A stretch of 64,000 nucleotides of DNA. Origin: an uncultured Prevotella sp. (GTDB taxonomy: Bacteria; Bacteroidota; Bacteroidia; Bacteroidales; Bacteroidaceae). Both the position numbers and the translations under genes were made by a program. Of the stretch, positions 9,085 through 18,058 are shown piece by piece. The notes beneath the pieces were generated by a model, which did no database searches, was not told where the DNA came from, and saw only the letters and a list, made by a program, of their open reading frames with translations. The stretch lies in the NCBI GenBank assembly GCA_944319795.1, contig CALUFA010000009.1, positions 1-64,000 on the forward strand, read 5' to 3'. Each line of letters starts with the position of its first letter. The first letter of the stretch is position 1.

Positions 9085-10413
9085 ATGAACAGGAAAACAA
9101 CGATAATAGTCTTAAGCCTTGCGGCCCAATTGGCGGCCCCGGCCCAGCAGCGGTGGTCGCTCGACGACTGTATAGGCTACGCCTTGAAGCACGCCAACGA
9201 GGTGCGCCGGCAGAAGGTTGAGCAACGGCAAGCCGGCGTCGACTACCGCACGGCGGTGCTCAACTTCCTTCCTACCGTATCGGCACAGGCCAACGGGCAG
9301 TACAGCTGGGGGCGAAACATCGACCCGGAGACCAACATATATAATACGGTGGCCACCTTCAACAACTATTACGGGATAAGCGCGTCGATGCAGATATTCG
9401 ACGGCGGGCAGACGTGGAACGCCTTCCGCCTGGCGCGCTTAGCCAAGAACGCCGCGCCTACGGCCGTACAAAAGGCCAAGGACGACAAGGCGATAGACGT
9501 TATGCAGAAGTTCGTCGACGCAGTGTACACACTGAAGAGCATCGCCATAATGGAGAAGAAGCTCGCCGACTCGAGGGGTCTTCTCGCCAAGACGCGCCGC
9601 CTTTACGAGCTGGGCGAAAAGAGCCGGCCCGACGTGGCGCAAATGGAAAGCCAAACGGCCGACGACGACTACAACCTGACACATCAGCAGAACCTCGCGC
9701 GCACGGCGCTGCTCGCGCTGAAGTCGGCCATGAACTTTCCCACGGGCGACACCCTGCGGCTCGACACATTGGTATCGACGCCTGCGCACGCCGCTCCGGC
9801 CGACGGCACGGTGAGCCCCCTTTCCGTCGACGCTAAGCCGGCGGTGATACTTGCCGACAACGCCGCCGAGCAGGCGCGCGTAAGCTGGAAGATGCAGCGC
9901 GCGGCGCTCTTGCCGCAGATATACCTCAGCGGAGGCGTGTCGACAAGTTACTATAAGACTCTCTCTTCGGGGTGGACGGGACAGGCTTTCCGCCAACAGA
10001 TGCGCAACAACTTAGGCGAATACGTAAGCCTGACCCTGTCCGTCCCTCTCTTCTCTCCCGGCGGATGGCGCAGCATAAAGCGCGCAAAGGCCGACTACGT
10101 GATAGCCCGGCTCAACGCCGACGACACCCGTAGGAAGATGCGCGACGCCGCCGAACAGGCGCTGGCCGACTATGAAGGATGCCTTAAGGAGACGGCGAAG
10201 ATGGCGCGCAAGGCGGCCGCCGACTCATTGGCCTACCATACGTCGAGGCGCAAGTACGAAGAGGGCATGCTCTCTACGTTCGACCTCCAGCAGTCGTCGC
10301 AGGCGCTCTTGGCAAGCCGGGTGGCGCTGCTCCGGCTGCAAATGGTGCTCGCCGTAAGGCTAAGACTCGTAAACTATTACATTAACAACGAACCGTTATG
10401 GACATCAAACTGA
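9085..10413 (+). CDS. TolC-family outer membrane efflux protein
   Basis: I chose ATG 9085 (442 residues) because it begins a clear signal peptide (MNRKTTIIVLSLAAQLAAPAQQ); the longer frame from 9001 would bury it. The mature protein starts 'RWSLDDCIGYALKHANEVRRQ', the usual TolC opening. It has two similar halves of long coiled helices (for example 145-215 and 345-415) joined by beta strands such as 'SLTLSVPLFSPGGW'. It forms the outer-membrane exit duct of a tripartite pump. The stop overlaps the start of the HlyD-type gene by 16 bases, and the downstream permeases and ATPase indicate a MacAB-TolC-like system. Confidence 0.9.
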   Translation: MNRKTTIIVLSLAAQLAAPAQQRWSLDDCIGYALKHANEVRRQKVEQRQAGVDYRTAVLNFLPTVSAQANGQYSWGRNIDPETNIYNTVATFNNYYGISASMQIFDGGQTWNAFRLARLAKNAAPTAVQKAKDDKAIDVMQKFVDAVYTLKSIAIMEKKLADSRGLLAKTRRLYELGEKSRPDVAQMESQTADDDYNLTHQQNLARTALLALKSAMNFPTGDTLRLDTLVSTPAHAAPADGTVSPLSVDAKPAVILADNAAEQARVSWKMQRAALLPQIYLSGGVSTSYYKTLSSGWTGQAFRQQMRNNLGEYVSLTLSVPLFSPGGWRSIKRAKADYVIARLNADDTRRKMRDAAEQALADYEGCLKETAKMARKAAADSLAYHTSRRKYEEGMLSTFDLQQSSQALLASRVALLRLQMVLAVRLRLVNYYINNEPLWTSN

Positions 10414-11651
10414 CCCGTAAGAAATACATCCTACCGAAAAAATACTGGCCGTTGGCCGGTGTAGCCGCTTTCGTAGCCGCAGCGTTGGCATGGATGGCCA
10501 CGTCGGATTTCAGCTCTACGCTGCGCGTCGACCGGCGCGGACTTAGCATAGGCGAAGTTAAGAACGCGCAATTCGACGACTACGTAAGCGTAGACGGCAA
10601 CGTAGTGCCGATCCAAGTGGTGCAGATTTCGCCCGAAGAGGGCGGCGTAGTGGTCGAGAAAGTGCTCGAAGAGGGCGCCCACGTAAGCAAGGGCGACGTA
10701 ATACTGCGCCTCAACAACTCGAACCTCGACCTCCAGATACTCAACGCCGAGAGCGAACTGGCCGAGAAACAGAACATGCTGCGCAGCACGCAGCTGTCAA
10801 TTGAACAGGACAACCTGAACAACCGCAACGAGGCCCTGCAGCTCGAAATGGAAGTAAAGACCAAACGCCGGGCCTTCGACCACCAGGCAGCGCTGCACGA
10901 GGAGGAGCTCAACTCGCGCGAAGAGTATCTCAGGGCGAAAGAAGACTACGAGTTAGCGGTAAGCCGTAACAAGCTGATACGGCAGCGCTTGGACAAGACG
11001 CGCGAGCTCAACCGGTCGCAGATGGCACAAATGGCCGCCGACTTAGCCTCGATGCGCAAGAACGTAGAACTCGTGCGCGAGCGCAAGGCCAAGCTCGACG
11101 TGCGCTCGACGATAGACGGCGAGATAGGCGTGCTCGACGTAGAGCTGGGCCAAAGCATATCGCCAGGGCAGAAAGTGGGCGTGGTGAACGACCTGAGCGA
11201 CTACAAGGTGGAGGCGCAAGTAGACGAACACTACGTAGACCGCGTGCACACGGGGCTGTCGGCCACGTTCGAACAGAACGGCAGGAAATACAACCTGACC
11301 GTGCGCAAGGTGTATCCCGAGGTGCGCAACGGCCGTTTCAAGATAGACTTCAACTTCAGCGGCCCGAGGCCGAAGAACATACGCACGGGCCAGACCTACT
11401 ACGCCGACCTGCAGCTCGGCGAGTCGAAGAAGGCAATAATCATACCCAAAGGCACGTTTTATAGTGTTACAGGCGGCACATGGATATTCGTCTTGGACAG
11501 CGAAGGCCGCAAGGCTTACCGCCGCAAGATACGCATTGGCCGGCAGAACCCCGAATATTACGAGGTGACCGAAGGGCTCGAACCGGGCGAACGGGTAATA
11601 GTCAGCGGCTACGAGGCGTACAAGGACAGCGAAACACTCGTGCTGGAATAG
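10398..11651 (+). CDS. HlyD/MacA-type periplasmic adaptor
   Basis: This 417-residue protein has a membrane anchor at about 16-33 (WPLAGVAAFVAAALAWMA). A split lipoyl half follows (QISPEEGGVVVEKVLEEGAHVSKGDVILRL), then a helical hairpin at about 112-225 rich in charged heptads. The second lipoyl half is 'DVRSTIDGEIGVLDVELGQSISPGQKVGVV', and a beta-barrel and membrane-proximal domain ends in 'VTEGLEPGERVIVSGYEAYKDSETLVLE'. It bridges the inner-membrane permease and the TolC duct. It overlaps the upstream TolC gene, showing tight coupling. The stop codon lies at the edge of the GACAAGCAG repeat tract that fills the next intergenic region. Confidence 0.92.
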   Translation: MDIKLTRKKYILPKKYWPLAGVAAFVAAALAWMATSDFSSTLRVDRRGLSIGEVKNAQFDDYVSVDGNVVPIQVVQISPEEGGVVVEKVLEEGAHVSKGDVILRLNNSNLDLQILNAESELAEKQNMLRSTQLSIEQDNLNNRNEALQLEMEVKTKRRAFDHQAALHEEELNSREEYLRAKEDYELAVSRNKLIRQRLDKTRELNRSQMAQMAADLASMRKNVELVRERKAKLDVRSTIDGEIGVLDVELGQSISPGQKVGVVNDLSDYKVEAQVDEHYVDRVHTGLSATFEQNGRKYNLTVRKVYPEVRNGRFKIDFNFSGPRPKNIRTGQTYYADLQLGESKKAIIIPKGTFYSVTGGTWIFVLDSEGRKAYRRKIRIGRQNPEYYEVTEGLEPGERVIVSGYEAYKDSETLVLE

Positions 11652-11657
11652 TTTTAT

Positions 11658-11808
11658 AGCAGGCAAACGGACTTCTTTTAGCAGACAAGCAGACGAGTGA
11701 CAAGCAGACAAGCAGACTTTTTTAGCAGACAAGCAGACGAGTGACAAGCAGACAAGCAGATTTTTTTAGCAGACAAGCAGACGAGTGACAAGCAGACAAG
11801 CAGATTTG
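11658..11808. repeat. GACAAGCAG low-complexity tract, left arm
   Basis: Degenerate tandem copies of AGCAGACAAGCAGAC and ACGAGTGACA begin a few bases after the HlyD stop. The complementary arm follows at 11904-12003 and would pair with it as a long imperfect hairpin. The bases between the arms (11809-11903) contain a segment that recurs near 14905 and 17890 (GGGAACTTAATGATTCACAC). Confidence 0.7.
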
Positions 11809-11903
11809 CCTCTGCGGTTGGGAACTTAATGATTCACACGATATGGAACGACAAAAAACAACTAAGAAACGGCAAATATACAACTATGAAACAGCAAGGG
11901 AAA

Positions 11904-12003
11904 TCTCCTTGTCTGCTTGTCACTCGTCTGCTTGTCACTCGTCTGCTTGTCTGCTAAAAGAAGTCTGCTTGTCTGCTAAAAGAAGTCTGCTTGTCTGCTA
12001 AAA
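11904..12003. repeat. CTGCTTGTC low-complexity tract, right arm
   Basis: This is the reverse complement of the tract at 11658-11808, in copies of CTCGTCTGCTTGTCTGCTAAAAG. It runs directly into four-unit array 3. Confidence 0.7.
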
Positions 12004-12080
12004 GACGGCAAACGGCATTGCAAAAGGCATCCTTTTACAGCCTAAAAGACCGCCTTTTACAAGCCGAAAGGCCACCTTTT
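12000..12080. repeat. 22-bp-period four-unit array 3
   Basis: Units start at 12000, 12022, 12044 and 12066. The conserved tail GCGTTGGTAATATATTGATA follows at 12087-12106 and continues TCAAG. Confidence 0.8.
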
Positions 12081-12207
12081 GGGGCGGCGTTGGTAATATA
12101 TTGATAATCAAGTAAATACGAATATGAAAATAATTAACGGCAAACATAAGCAACTGACACCCCGTAATCATGGCATGATTGGCAGGAATACCATTACCAC
12201 AAGCATT

Positions 12208-12363
12208 CATCCAACCGCAACCGGGGCGTTCGGTAACTGTCATTCCGGGCTTAGACCCGGAATCCAGTGTAAACAACCAAGTTGTAAGCAAAGAGAACGC
12301 TTCCTGGATTCCGGGTCTAAGCCCGGAATGACAGTTACCGAACGCCCCGATTGCGGTTGGATG
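12208..12363. repeat. Long palindrome with TCATTCCGGGC core
   Basis: The 60-base arms (12208-12267 and 12304-12363) are complementary with a single mismatch, around a 36-base loop. The inner arms share the TCATTCCGGGC...CCCGGAATCCAG core with four other loci. The outer arms contain GGGGCGTTCGGTAAC, which recurs in the element at 53300-53462 but not in the others. Confidence 0.85.
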
Positions 12364-12365
12364 TA

Positions 12366-12465
12366 AGAACAAACAACGGTAACCCCCATAACCGTAAACC
12401 CCAACAACCCAATAACCATAAAACCGTATAACCCAATAACCCCACAACCGTAAAACCAAACAAAC
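12366..12465 (+). repeat. AACC-rich degenerate tandem repeat before permease 1
   Basis: Short degenerate units of the type CCATAACCGTAAAACC fill the 100 bases up to the permease start codon. The same kind of tract precedes permease 2, so the region around the start codon is part of the duplicated module. Confidence 0.7.
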
Positions 12466-12466
12466 C

Positions 12467-14824
12467 ATGGCAAACTTCAACTTGAAAAGCTACTTCACGT
12501 TCCTCTCACGCAACAAGGCGTACACGGCGGTGAACGTGTTCGGATTGGCCGTCAGCCTGGCGTTCGTCATCCTAATCGGCCTATATACGTGGCAGGAAAC
12601 AAGCGTAGACCGGCAGCACTCAAAGGCCGACCGCATATATAACATCGGACTGACGCTGAGCGACAGCACCAGTTACGCCAATTGCCACCACATATCGCTG
12701 AGCTACCTGCGCAAACGCTTCCCTGAAATTGAGAAGACTTGCGGGTTTACGACGGAATACGTAAAGATGAAAGACAAGGACAACTTCGTCAACGCATACG
12801 TGCTTGAAACCGACTCGACGTTTTTCTCGATGTTCGACTTTCCCCTGCTGCGCGGCAACCGCGCCACATGCTTGGCGCAAAAAGGGAATATCGTCGTGAC
12901 GGAGAGCTTCGCGCGCCGCATGTTCGGCACCGACGACGTTGTAGGACGCGTAGTAACGACCGACGGCCAACAGCGTTTCAGGGTGACGGGGGTGGTGGCC
13001 GACTTCGGCAACACCATAATAGAAAAGAACGTCGACGCGCTGATAGACTTCTCCCTCTGCTCGAACATTGCCTGCAAGGATGAGTATTACAGGAAATACA
13101 GCAACTTGCTTATGGCGTCGTCGTTCGTCCAAGTACGTGAAGGTTGCGACTTCGGCAGCAAACAGAAGGACATTGAAGAGTGTTTCAAAGAGTTTATGTC
13201 AGACGCGCGCCCCATACTGACACCGCTCGACAAGCTGTATTCATCAGGACTTCAGGCAAGTTCCGGCCTGTCAACGGGCAACCCAACATTGGTGAAAATA
13301 CTCTTCGCCGTGGGTGTCGTAATACTGCTTTTCTCCATTATGAACTATGTAAACCTGACCATTGCGCAGAGCGGTTACCGCGCAAGGGAGATGGCCACGC
13401 GCCGCCTTTTCGGCTGCAATAAGGCCGGAGTTGCCGCCAACATGTTCATGGAATCGTTGGTTATGTGCGCCGTCTCGTTAGCGTTGGCCGCGGCGTTGGT
13501 TTACGCCCTTGCCCCGCATGCAGGCCGGCTGCTCGACACAAGGCTCAACCTTGCGCTGCTTCTGCAACCCTCCGTGATAGCCCTCATAGTGGCTTTCGCG
13601 GTATTGGTGAGCGCCGTCGCCGGCGTGTTTCCGGCCGTAACACTGTCAAAAGTGAGACCAATCGAAGTGGTGCGCGGTACGTTCAGGAAGCAGACGAAAA
13701 TGGTATTCTCGCGCGTTTTCATCATCGTGCAGAACGTAATAACCATCGTCATGCTGGCCTGCGCCCTGATAATGTCGCTCCAAATGCGGCATCTTGTCAA
13801 GGCACCGCTCGGCTTCAACACCGAAAACATCATCTGCCTGAATATAAATATCCTTACGAACGACGGCCGTATCAACCTATTTACCGACGAACTGCGCACG
13901 TTACCGTTTGTAAAGCATGTGGCCCCGTCGCAAGGTTCGCCGGTCGACGGGGGCGGACAGCCGACCTTGGAATTCGTAGGCGACAATCACAAAAGCAGTT
14001 TCAACATAATAACCGGTACGCCGGAAATACTTGACATCTACGGCATAACCATAAAAAAAGACCTTGGCATAAGGGGAGACCAACTCGTTTACCTTAACGG
14101 CAGGGCGCTGCAAAGCCTCCAAATGCAACCCGACGACCCACGCATGAGCGACAGGTTCAACTTCCTCAAGGAAGTACTCATAGGGAAAAACGCCAAGTAC
14201 AACGGCGTGATAAACGACTTCCGCACACGTAACATCCTTGACGACCAAAGAGGATTGATGGTAAGGCTGTGCAAAGAGGTCAAGTATCCGAATAAAATCT
14301 CCATCCTCGTCGAGGGCGATCCGGTCGAGGCTTACATGAAAATAAAAGAAGTTTACAGGCATACAATGCGCGAGGAGGTAAACGAAACCGAGCCTGTTTT
14401 CGTAGACAAGCAGATAGAATACTACTTCAAGCAAGAGCTGCGCTCGTCTAAGATAGTGTCGCTCTTCGCGTTCATAGCGATAGTAATATCCCTGCTGGGC
14501 CTCGTGGCCATGTCGACCTACTTCATACAGCAGCGAGCAAGGGAGATAGCCGTGCGCAAGGTGTTCGGCTCTACGGGCGGACAGGTGCGCCGGCGGCTCA
14601 TCCGCACGTTCCTCGCCTACGTCGGCATAGCCTTCGTCATAGCAGCACCGCTGACGGTCTACTTCATCAACGGCTGGATAACGCAATACAGTTACCGCAT
14701 CGTCTGGTGGCCGTACATCATACTCGCCGGCGCGATAGTGCTCGCCATAAGCTACGCCGCAGTGGCCGTGCAGAGCCGCGTGGCCGCAAGCGAGAACCCT
14801 GTTAAGAACATAAAGCAAGAGTAA
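12467..14824 (+). CDS. MacB/FtsX-type ABC transporter permease 1
   Basis: This 785-residue permease has the two-half arrangement common in Bacteroidetes. An N-terminal membrane segment (21-42) and a MacB-type periplasmic core (about 45-270) are followed by three membrane segments (about 283-305, 330-355 and 370-395; 'REMATRRLFGCNKAGVAANMFMESLVM'). A second membrane segment and periplasmic core (about 425-660) precede the last three membrane segments ('REIAVRKVFGSTGGQVRRRLIRTF', 670-780). It should couple ATP hydrolysis by the operon's ATPase to movement of substrate or lipoprotein toward the TolC duct. The substrate is unknown. Residues 1-59 and about the last 130 are identical to those of permease 2. 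Confidence 0.92.
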   Translation: MANFNLKSYFTFLSRNKAYTAVNVFGLAVSLAFVILIGLYTWQETSVDRQHSKADRIYNIGLTLSDSTSYANCHHISLSYLRKRFPEIEKTCGFTTEYVKMKDKDNFVNAYVLETDSTFFSMFDFPLLRGNRATCLAQKGNIVVTESFARRMFGTDDVVGRVVTTDGQQRFRVTGVVADFGNTIIEKNVDALIDFSLCSNIACKDEYYRKYSNLLMASSFVQVREGCDFGSKQKDIEECFKEFMSDARPILTPLDKLYSSGLQASSGLSTGNPTLVKILFAVGVVILLFSIMNYVNLTIAQSGYRAREMATRRLFGCNKAGVAANMFMESLVMCAVSLALAAALVYALAPHAGRLLDTRLNLALLLQPSVIALIVAFAVLVSAVAGVFPAVTLSKVRPIEVVRGTFRKQTKMVFSRVFIIVQNVITIVMLACALIMSLQMRHLVKAPLGFNTENIICLNINILTNDGRINLFTDELRTLPFVKHVAPSQGSPVDGGGQPTLEFVGDNHKSSFNIITGTPEILDIYGITIKKDLGIRGDQLVYLNGRALQSLQMQPDDPRMSDRFNFLKEVLIGKNAKYNGVINDFRTRNILDDQRGLMVRLCKEVKYPNKISILVEGDPVEAYMKIKEVYRHTMREEVNETEPVFVDKQIEYYFKQELRSSKIVSLFAFIAIVISLLGLVAMSTYFIQQRAREIAVRKVFGSTGGQVRRRLIRTFLAYVGIAFVIAAPLTVYFINGWITQYSYRIVWWPYIILAGAIVLAISYAAVAVQSRVAASENPVKNIKQE

Positions 14825-14832
14825 GATGTTTT

Positions 14833-15056
14833 TTTAAGCAGACAAGCAGACTTCTTTTAGCAGACAAGCAGACGAGTGACAAGCAGACAAGGAGATTTGC
14901 ATCGACGATTGGGAACTTAATGATTCACACGATATGGAACAACAAAATACGACTATGGAACGACAAACATACAACGATGAAACGGCAAAGGGAATCCCCT
15001 TGTCTGCTCGTCACTCGTCTGCTTGTCTGCTAAAAGAAGTCTGCTTGTCTGCTAAA
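14833..15056. repeat. GACAAGCAG/CTGCTTGTC inverted tracts between the permeases
   Basis: The left arm (about 14836-14894) and right arm (about 14997-15056) flank a core that includes GGGAACTTAATGATTCACAC at 14909-14928. The same arrangement occurs at 11658-12003 and, shortened, at 17845-18030. Confidence 0.7.
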
Positions 15057-15134
15057 AGACGGCAAACGGCGTTGCAAAAGGCATCCTTTTACAGCCTAAA
15101 AGACCGCCTTTTACAAGCCGAAAGGCCACCTTTT
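15054..15134. repeat. 22-bp-period four-unit array 4
   Basis: Units start at 15054, 15076, 15098 and 15120. It is nearly identical to array 3 and carries the same GTTGGTAACATATTGATAAT tail, so it was copied with the permease module. Confidence 0.8.
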
Positions 15135-15217
15135 GGAACGGCGTTGGTAACATATTGATAATCAAGCAAATACAAACATGGAAACAATCAACGATAAGCA
15201 TAAGCAACGGACACCAC

Positions 15218-15335
15218 TTGTAGGGACATAATTTATTTTGTCCGCACGTTTCGGAGAAACGTTACAATATTGCGTTTACGGCATGGATACGCCACTATCG
15301 TGGCGTGCGGACATAATAAATTATGTCCCTACAAG
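15218..15335. repeat. Palindrome with TAGGGACATAATTTATT arms
   Basis: Arms at 15218-15249 and 15304-15335 are complementary almost throughout (CTTGTAGGGACATAA ... TTATGTCCCTACAAG). A decayed fragment of the same type is seen at about 18968-18995. It is absent from the otherwise similar region before permease 1, so it inserted after the duplication. Confidence 0.75.
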
Positions 15336-15359
15336 GAATGGAAACGTTGGTGGCAACCA

Positions 15360-15475
15360 ACAACATACACCGTATAACCCCACAACCGTAAAACCTCATA
15401 ACCGTAAAACCCTACAACCCCATAACCGTAAAACCGTACCCCCCATAACCGTAAAACCCTATAACCCCAACAAAT
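15360..15475 (+). repeat. AACC-rich degenerate tandem repeat before permease 2
   Basis: Units such as CCATAACCGTAAAACC repeat up to the start codon at 15477, matching the tract before permease 1. Confidence 0.7.
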
Positions 15476-15476
15476 A

Positions 15477-17837
15477 ATGGCTAACTTCAATTTGAAAAGC
15501 TACTTCACGTTCCTCTCGCGCAACAAGGCGTACACGGCGGTGAACGTGTTTGGACTGGCCGTCAGCCTGGCGTTCGTCATCCTAATCGGCCTATATACGT
15601 GGCAGGAAACCAGCGTAGACCGGCAGCACTCAAAGGCAGACCGCATATACAACTTGGGCATCGTTTCAACACGAGGAGGACAACCAATGGCGTATTGTCC
15701 GCACGGAGTGCTGCGGTACATAAGGAAACGATACCCTGAAGTTGTAAGGACGTGCGGCGTTTCGGCAGGAGAAATAAAGCTGAAAAAGCAAGATTTCTTT
15801 ATAACCGCGCACACGCTGATGACCGACTCGACGTTTTTCGACATGTTCGACTTCCCGTTGTTGCGCGGCAACCGCGCAACATGCCTTAAGGAAAAGAACA
15901 ACATCGTAATCACGGAGAGTTTCGCCATGCGTTATTTCGGTACGACCGACGTTGTAGGCCGTGACATTAAGACCGCATACGGCTACCGTTTCCGCGTGAC
16001 AGGCGTGGTGGCCGATTTCGACAATACGATAATAGACAAGGACATCGACGTACTAATCGACTTCTCATACCAGACCAACGCGTATGCAATGGACGAATAT
16101 TTCCCCTATTACATAAACTATACGGCAACGTCGTCGTTCGTGGAGGTGCGTGATGGATGCGACTTCAGCAAGCAGGAAAACAGCGTAAGAGAGATGTTCA
16201 AGGATGCCATGAAAGACTGGCGGATCAACCTTACACGCCTTGACAAACTGTATTTCTCGAACCAATGGGTGAACAACAACCTCGACCTCGGCAACCCTAC
16301 GTTGGTGAAAATACTCTTCGCCGTGGGCATAGTAATACTGCTTTTCTCCATTATGAACTACGTAAACCTGACCGTGGCGCAGAGCGGTTACCGCGCAAGG
16401 GAGATGGCCACACGCCGCCTTTTCGGCTGCAATAAGGCCGGAGTGGCCGCCAACATGTTCATGGAGCCATTGGTTATGTGCGCCGTCTCGTTGGCGTTGG
16501 CTGCTGCGTTGGTTTACGCCCTTGCCCCACATGCAGGCCGGCTGCTCGGCACGAAGCTCAACCTTGCGCTGCTGCTACAGCCCTCAGTAATAGCCGTTAT
16601 AATAGTCTTTGCAGTCTTGGTGAGTGCCATAGCAGGAGTACTTCCAGCCGTAACACTGTCAAAAGTAAAACCTATCGAGGTGGTGAGGGGTACGTTCAGG
16701 AAGCAGACCAAAATGATATTCTCGCGCGTTTTCATCACCGCGCAGAACGTTATAACCATCATCATGCTGGCCTGCGCACTGATAATGTCACTCCAAATGA
16801 AGCATCTTACAGACGCTCCGCTCGGTTTCAACAAGGACAACATGATCGACATCTGGCTCGTCGGAAACACTGAAGAATCAAAACAGGACATGTTCATCAA
16901 CAAACTACGCGCACTACCGTTCGTGAAAAACGCAGCCTTTGCCAACGGCACGCCTGCCAACGGCGGCAACAACCACACCGTAACGTTCGCAGGGGAAAAG
17001 CAGCCGTGGTCGTTCCAGCTCATAAACAGCACGAAAGAGTTCATGGACATATTCGGCATAACACTGAAATACGACCGCCACATACAAGGAGACAGCATCA
17101 TTTACCTTAACGACATGGCCATGAAAGCCCTCAAGATGAAACCTACCGACACCCACATGAACGACCGGTACAAAAATGCGAGGTATGAATATTTCGCGGA
17201 AAACGCACAATTCGGAGGCATCATCAACGACATACAGGTAAGAAACATCACAAACGGCATGCAGCCCGTCATAATACAGATATGCAAAAAAGTAAAGTCC
17301 CCGTGGGAAATCGTAATACAAGTGGAAGGCAACCAGGAAGAGGCTTACAAGAAAATAAAAGACATATATAGGGAAGTTTTCCATGAAGACGTTTATGAGA
17401 AGTGGACGCCTTTCATCGACAAGCAGACAGAAAAAATATTCCAAAACGAACTGCGCTCGTCTAAGATAGTGTCGCTCTTCGCGTTCATTGCGATAGTAAT
17501 ATCCCTGCTGGGCCTCGTGGCCATGTCGACCTACTTCATACAGCAGCGAGCAAGGGAGATAGCCGTGCGCAAGGTGTTCGGCTCTACGGGCGGACAGGTG
17601 CGCCGGCGGCTCATCCGCACGTTCCTCGCCTACGTCGGCATAGCCTTCGTCATAGCAGCACCGCTGACGGTCTACTTCATCAACGGCTGGATAACGCAAT
17701 ACAGTTACCGCATCGTCTGGTGGCCGTACATCATACTCGCAGGCGCGATAGTGCTCGCCATAAGCTACGCCGCAGTGGCCGTACAGAGCCGCGTGGCCGC
17801 AAGCGAGAACCCTGTTAAGAATATAAAGCAAGAGTAA
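15477..17837 (+). CDS. MacB/FtsX-type ABC transporter permease 2
   Basis: This 786-residue paralogue of permease 1 has the same membrane layout. The first 59 residues and the last 130 or so are identical at protein level and almost identical in DNA. The first periplasmic core (about 60-270) and especially the second (about 440-655) differ at many positions. The central membrane block (280-430) is also very close. Two diverged permeases under one ATPase suggest either a hetero-complex or two substrate ranges. The identical ends point to recent duplication with gene conversion, combined with change in the exposed domains. Confidence 0.92.
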   Translation: MANFNLKSYFTFLSRNKAYTAVNVFGLAVSLAFVILIGLYTWQETSVDRQHSKADRIYNLGIVSTRGGQPMAYCPHGVLRYIRKRYPEVVRTCGVSAGEIKLKKQDFFITAHTLMTDSTFFDMFDFPLLRGNRATCLKEKNNIVITESFAMRYFGTTDVVGRDIKTAYGYRFRVTGVVADFDNTIIDKDIDVLIDFSYQTNAYAMDEYFPYYINYTATSSFVEVRDGCDFSKQENSVREMFKDAMKDWRINLTRLDKLYFSNQWVNNNLDLGNPTLVKILFAVGIVILLFSIMNYVNLTVAQSGYRAREMATRRLFGCNKAGVAANMFMEPLVMCAVSLALAAALVYALAPHAGRLLGTKLNLALLLQPSVIAVIIVFAVLVSAIAGVLPAVTLSKVKPIEVVRGTFRKQTKMIFSRVFITAQNVITIIMLACALIMSLQMKHLTDAPLGFNKDNMIDIWLVGNTEESKQDMFINKLRALPFVKNAAFANGTPANGGNNHTVTFAGEKQPWSFQLINSTKEFMDIFGITLKYDRHIQGDSIIYLNDMAMKALKMKPTDTHMNDRYKNARYEYFAENAQFGGIINDIQVRNITNGMQPVIIQICKKVKSPWEIVIQVEGNQEEAYKKIKDIYREVFHEDVYEKWTPFIDKQTEKIFQNELRSSKIVSLFAFIAIVISLLGLVAMSTYFIQQRAREIAVRKVFGSTGGQVRRRLIRTFLAYVGIAFVIAAPLTVYFINGWITQYSYRIVWWPYIILAGAIVLAISYAAVAVQSRVAASENPVKNIKQE

Positions 17838-17844
17838 GATGTTT

Positions 17845-18030
17845 TTAAAGCAGACAAGCAGACGAGTGACAAGCAGACAAGGAGATTTGCATCGACGATT
17901 GGGAACTTAATGATTCACACGATATGGAACAACAAAATACGACTATGAAAAGGTAAGGCAAATCTCCTTGTCTGCTTGTAACTCGTCTGCTTGTCTGATA
18001 AAGGAAGTCTCCTTGTCTGCTTGTAACTGT
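17845..18030. repeat. Third, shortened copy of the inter-permease repeat region
   Basis: Short GACAAGCAG and CTGCTTGTC arms surround GGGAACTTAATGATTCACAC (about 17900-17919), as before each permease. Its presence before the ATPase suggests that the duplicated module once had a third copy or that this region was itself the duplication junction. Confidence 0.6.
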
Positions 18031-18058
18031 GAACTTGTCAACTAAAAAATTAAACAAT

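Noticed and set aside
13901..14818. Long antisense reading frames opposite the permeases (also 16914-17831) and other GC-rich genes
   Set aside because: They lie fully opposite well-supported genes, are rich in Arg, His, Tyr and Val as expected from reverse frames, and show no domain or start signal.
14934..15158. ORFs in the GACAAGCAG tracts between efflux genes
   Set aside because: They only translate the low-complexity repeat and array; no start signal, and they differ from copy to copy. The exception is the sensor at 48605-51415, where the frame continues into a true protein.
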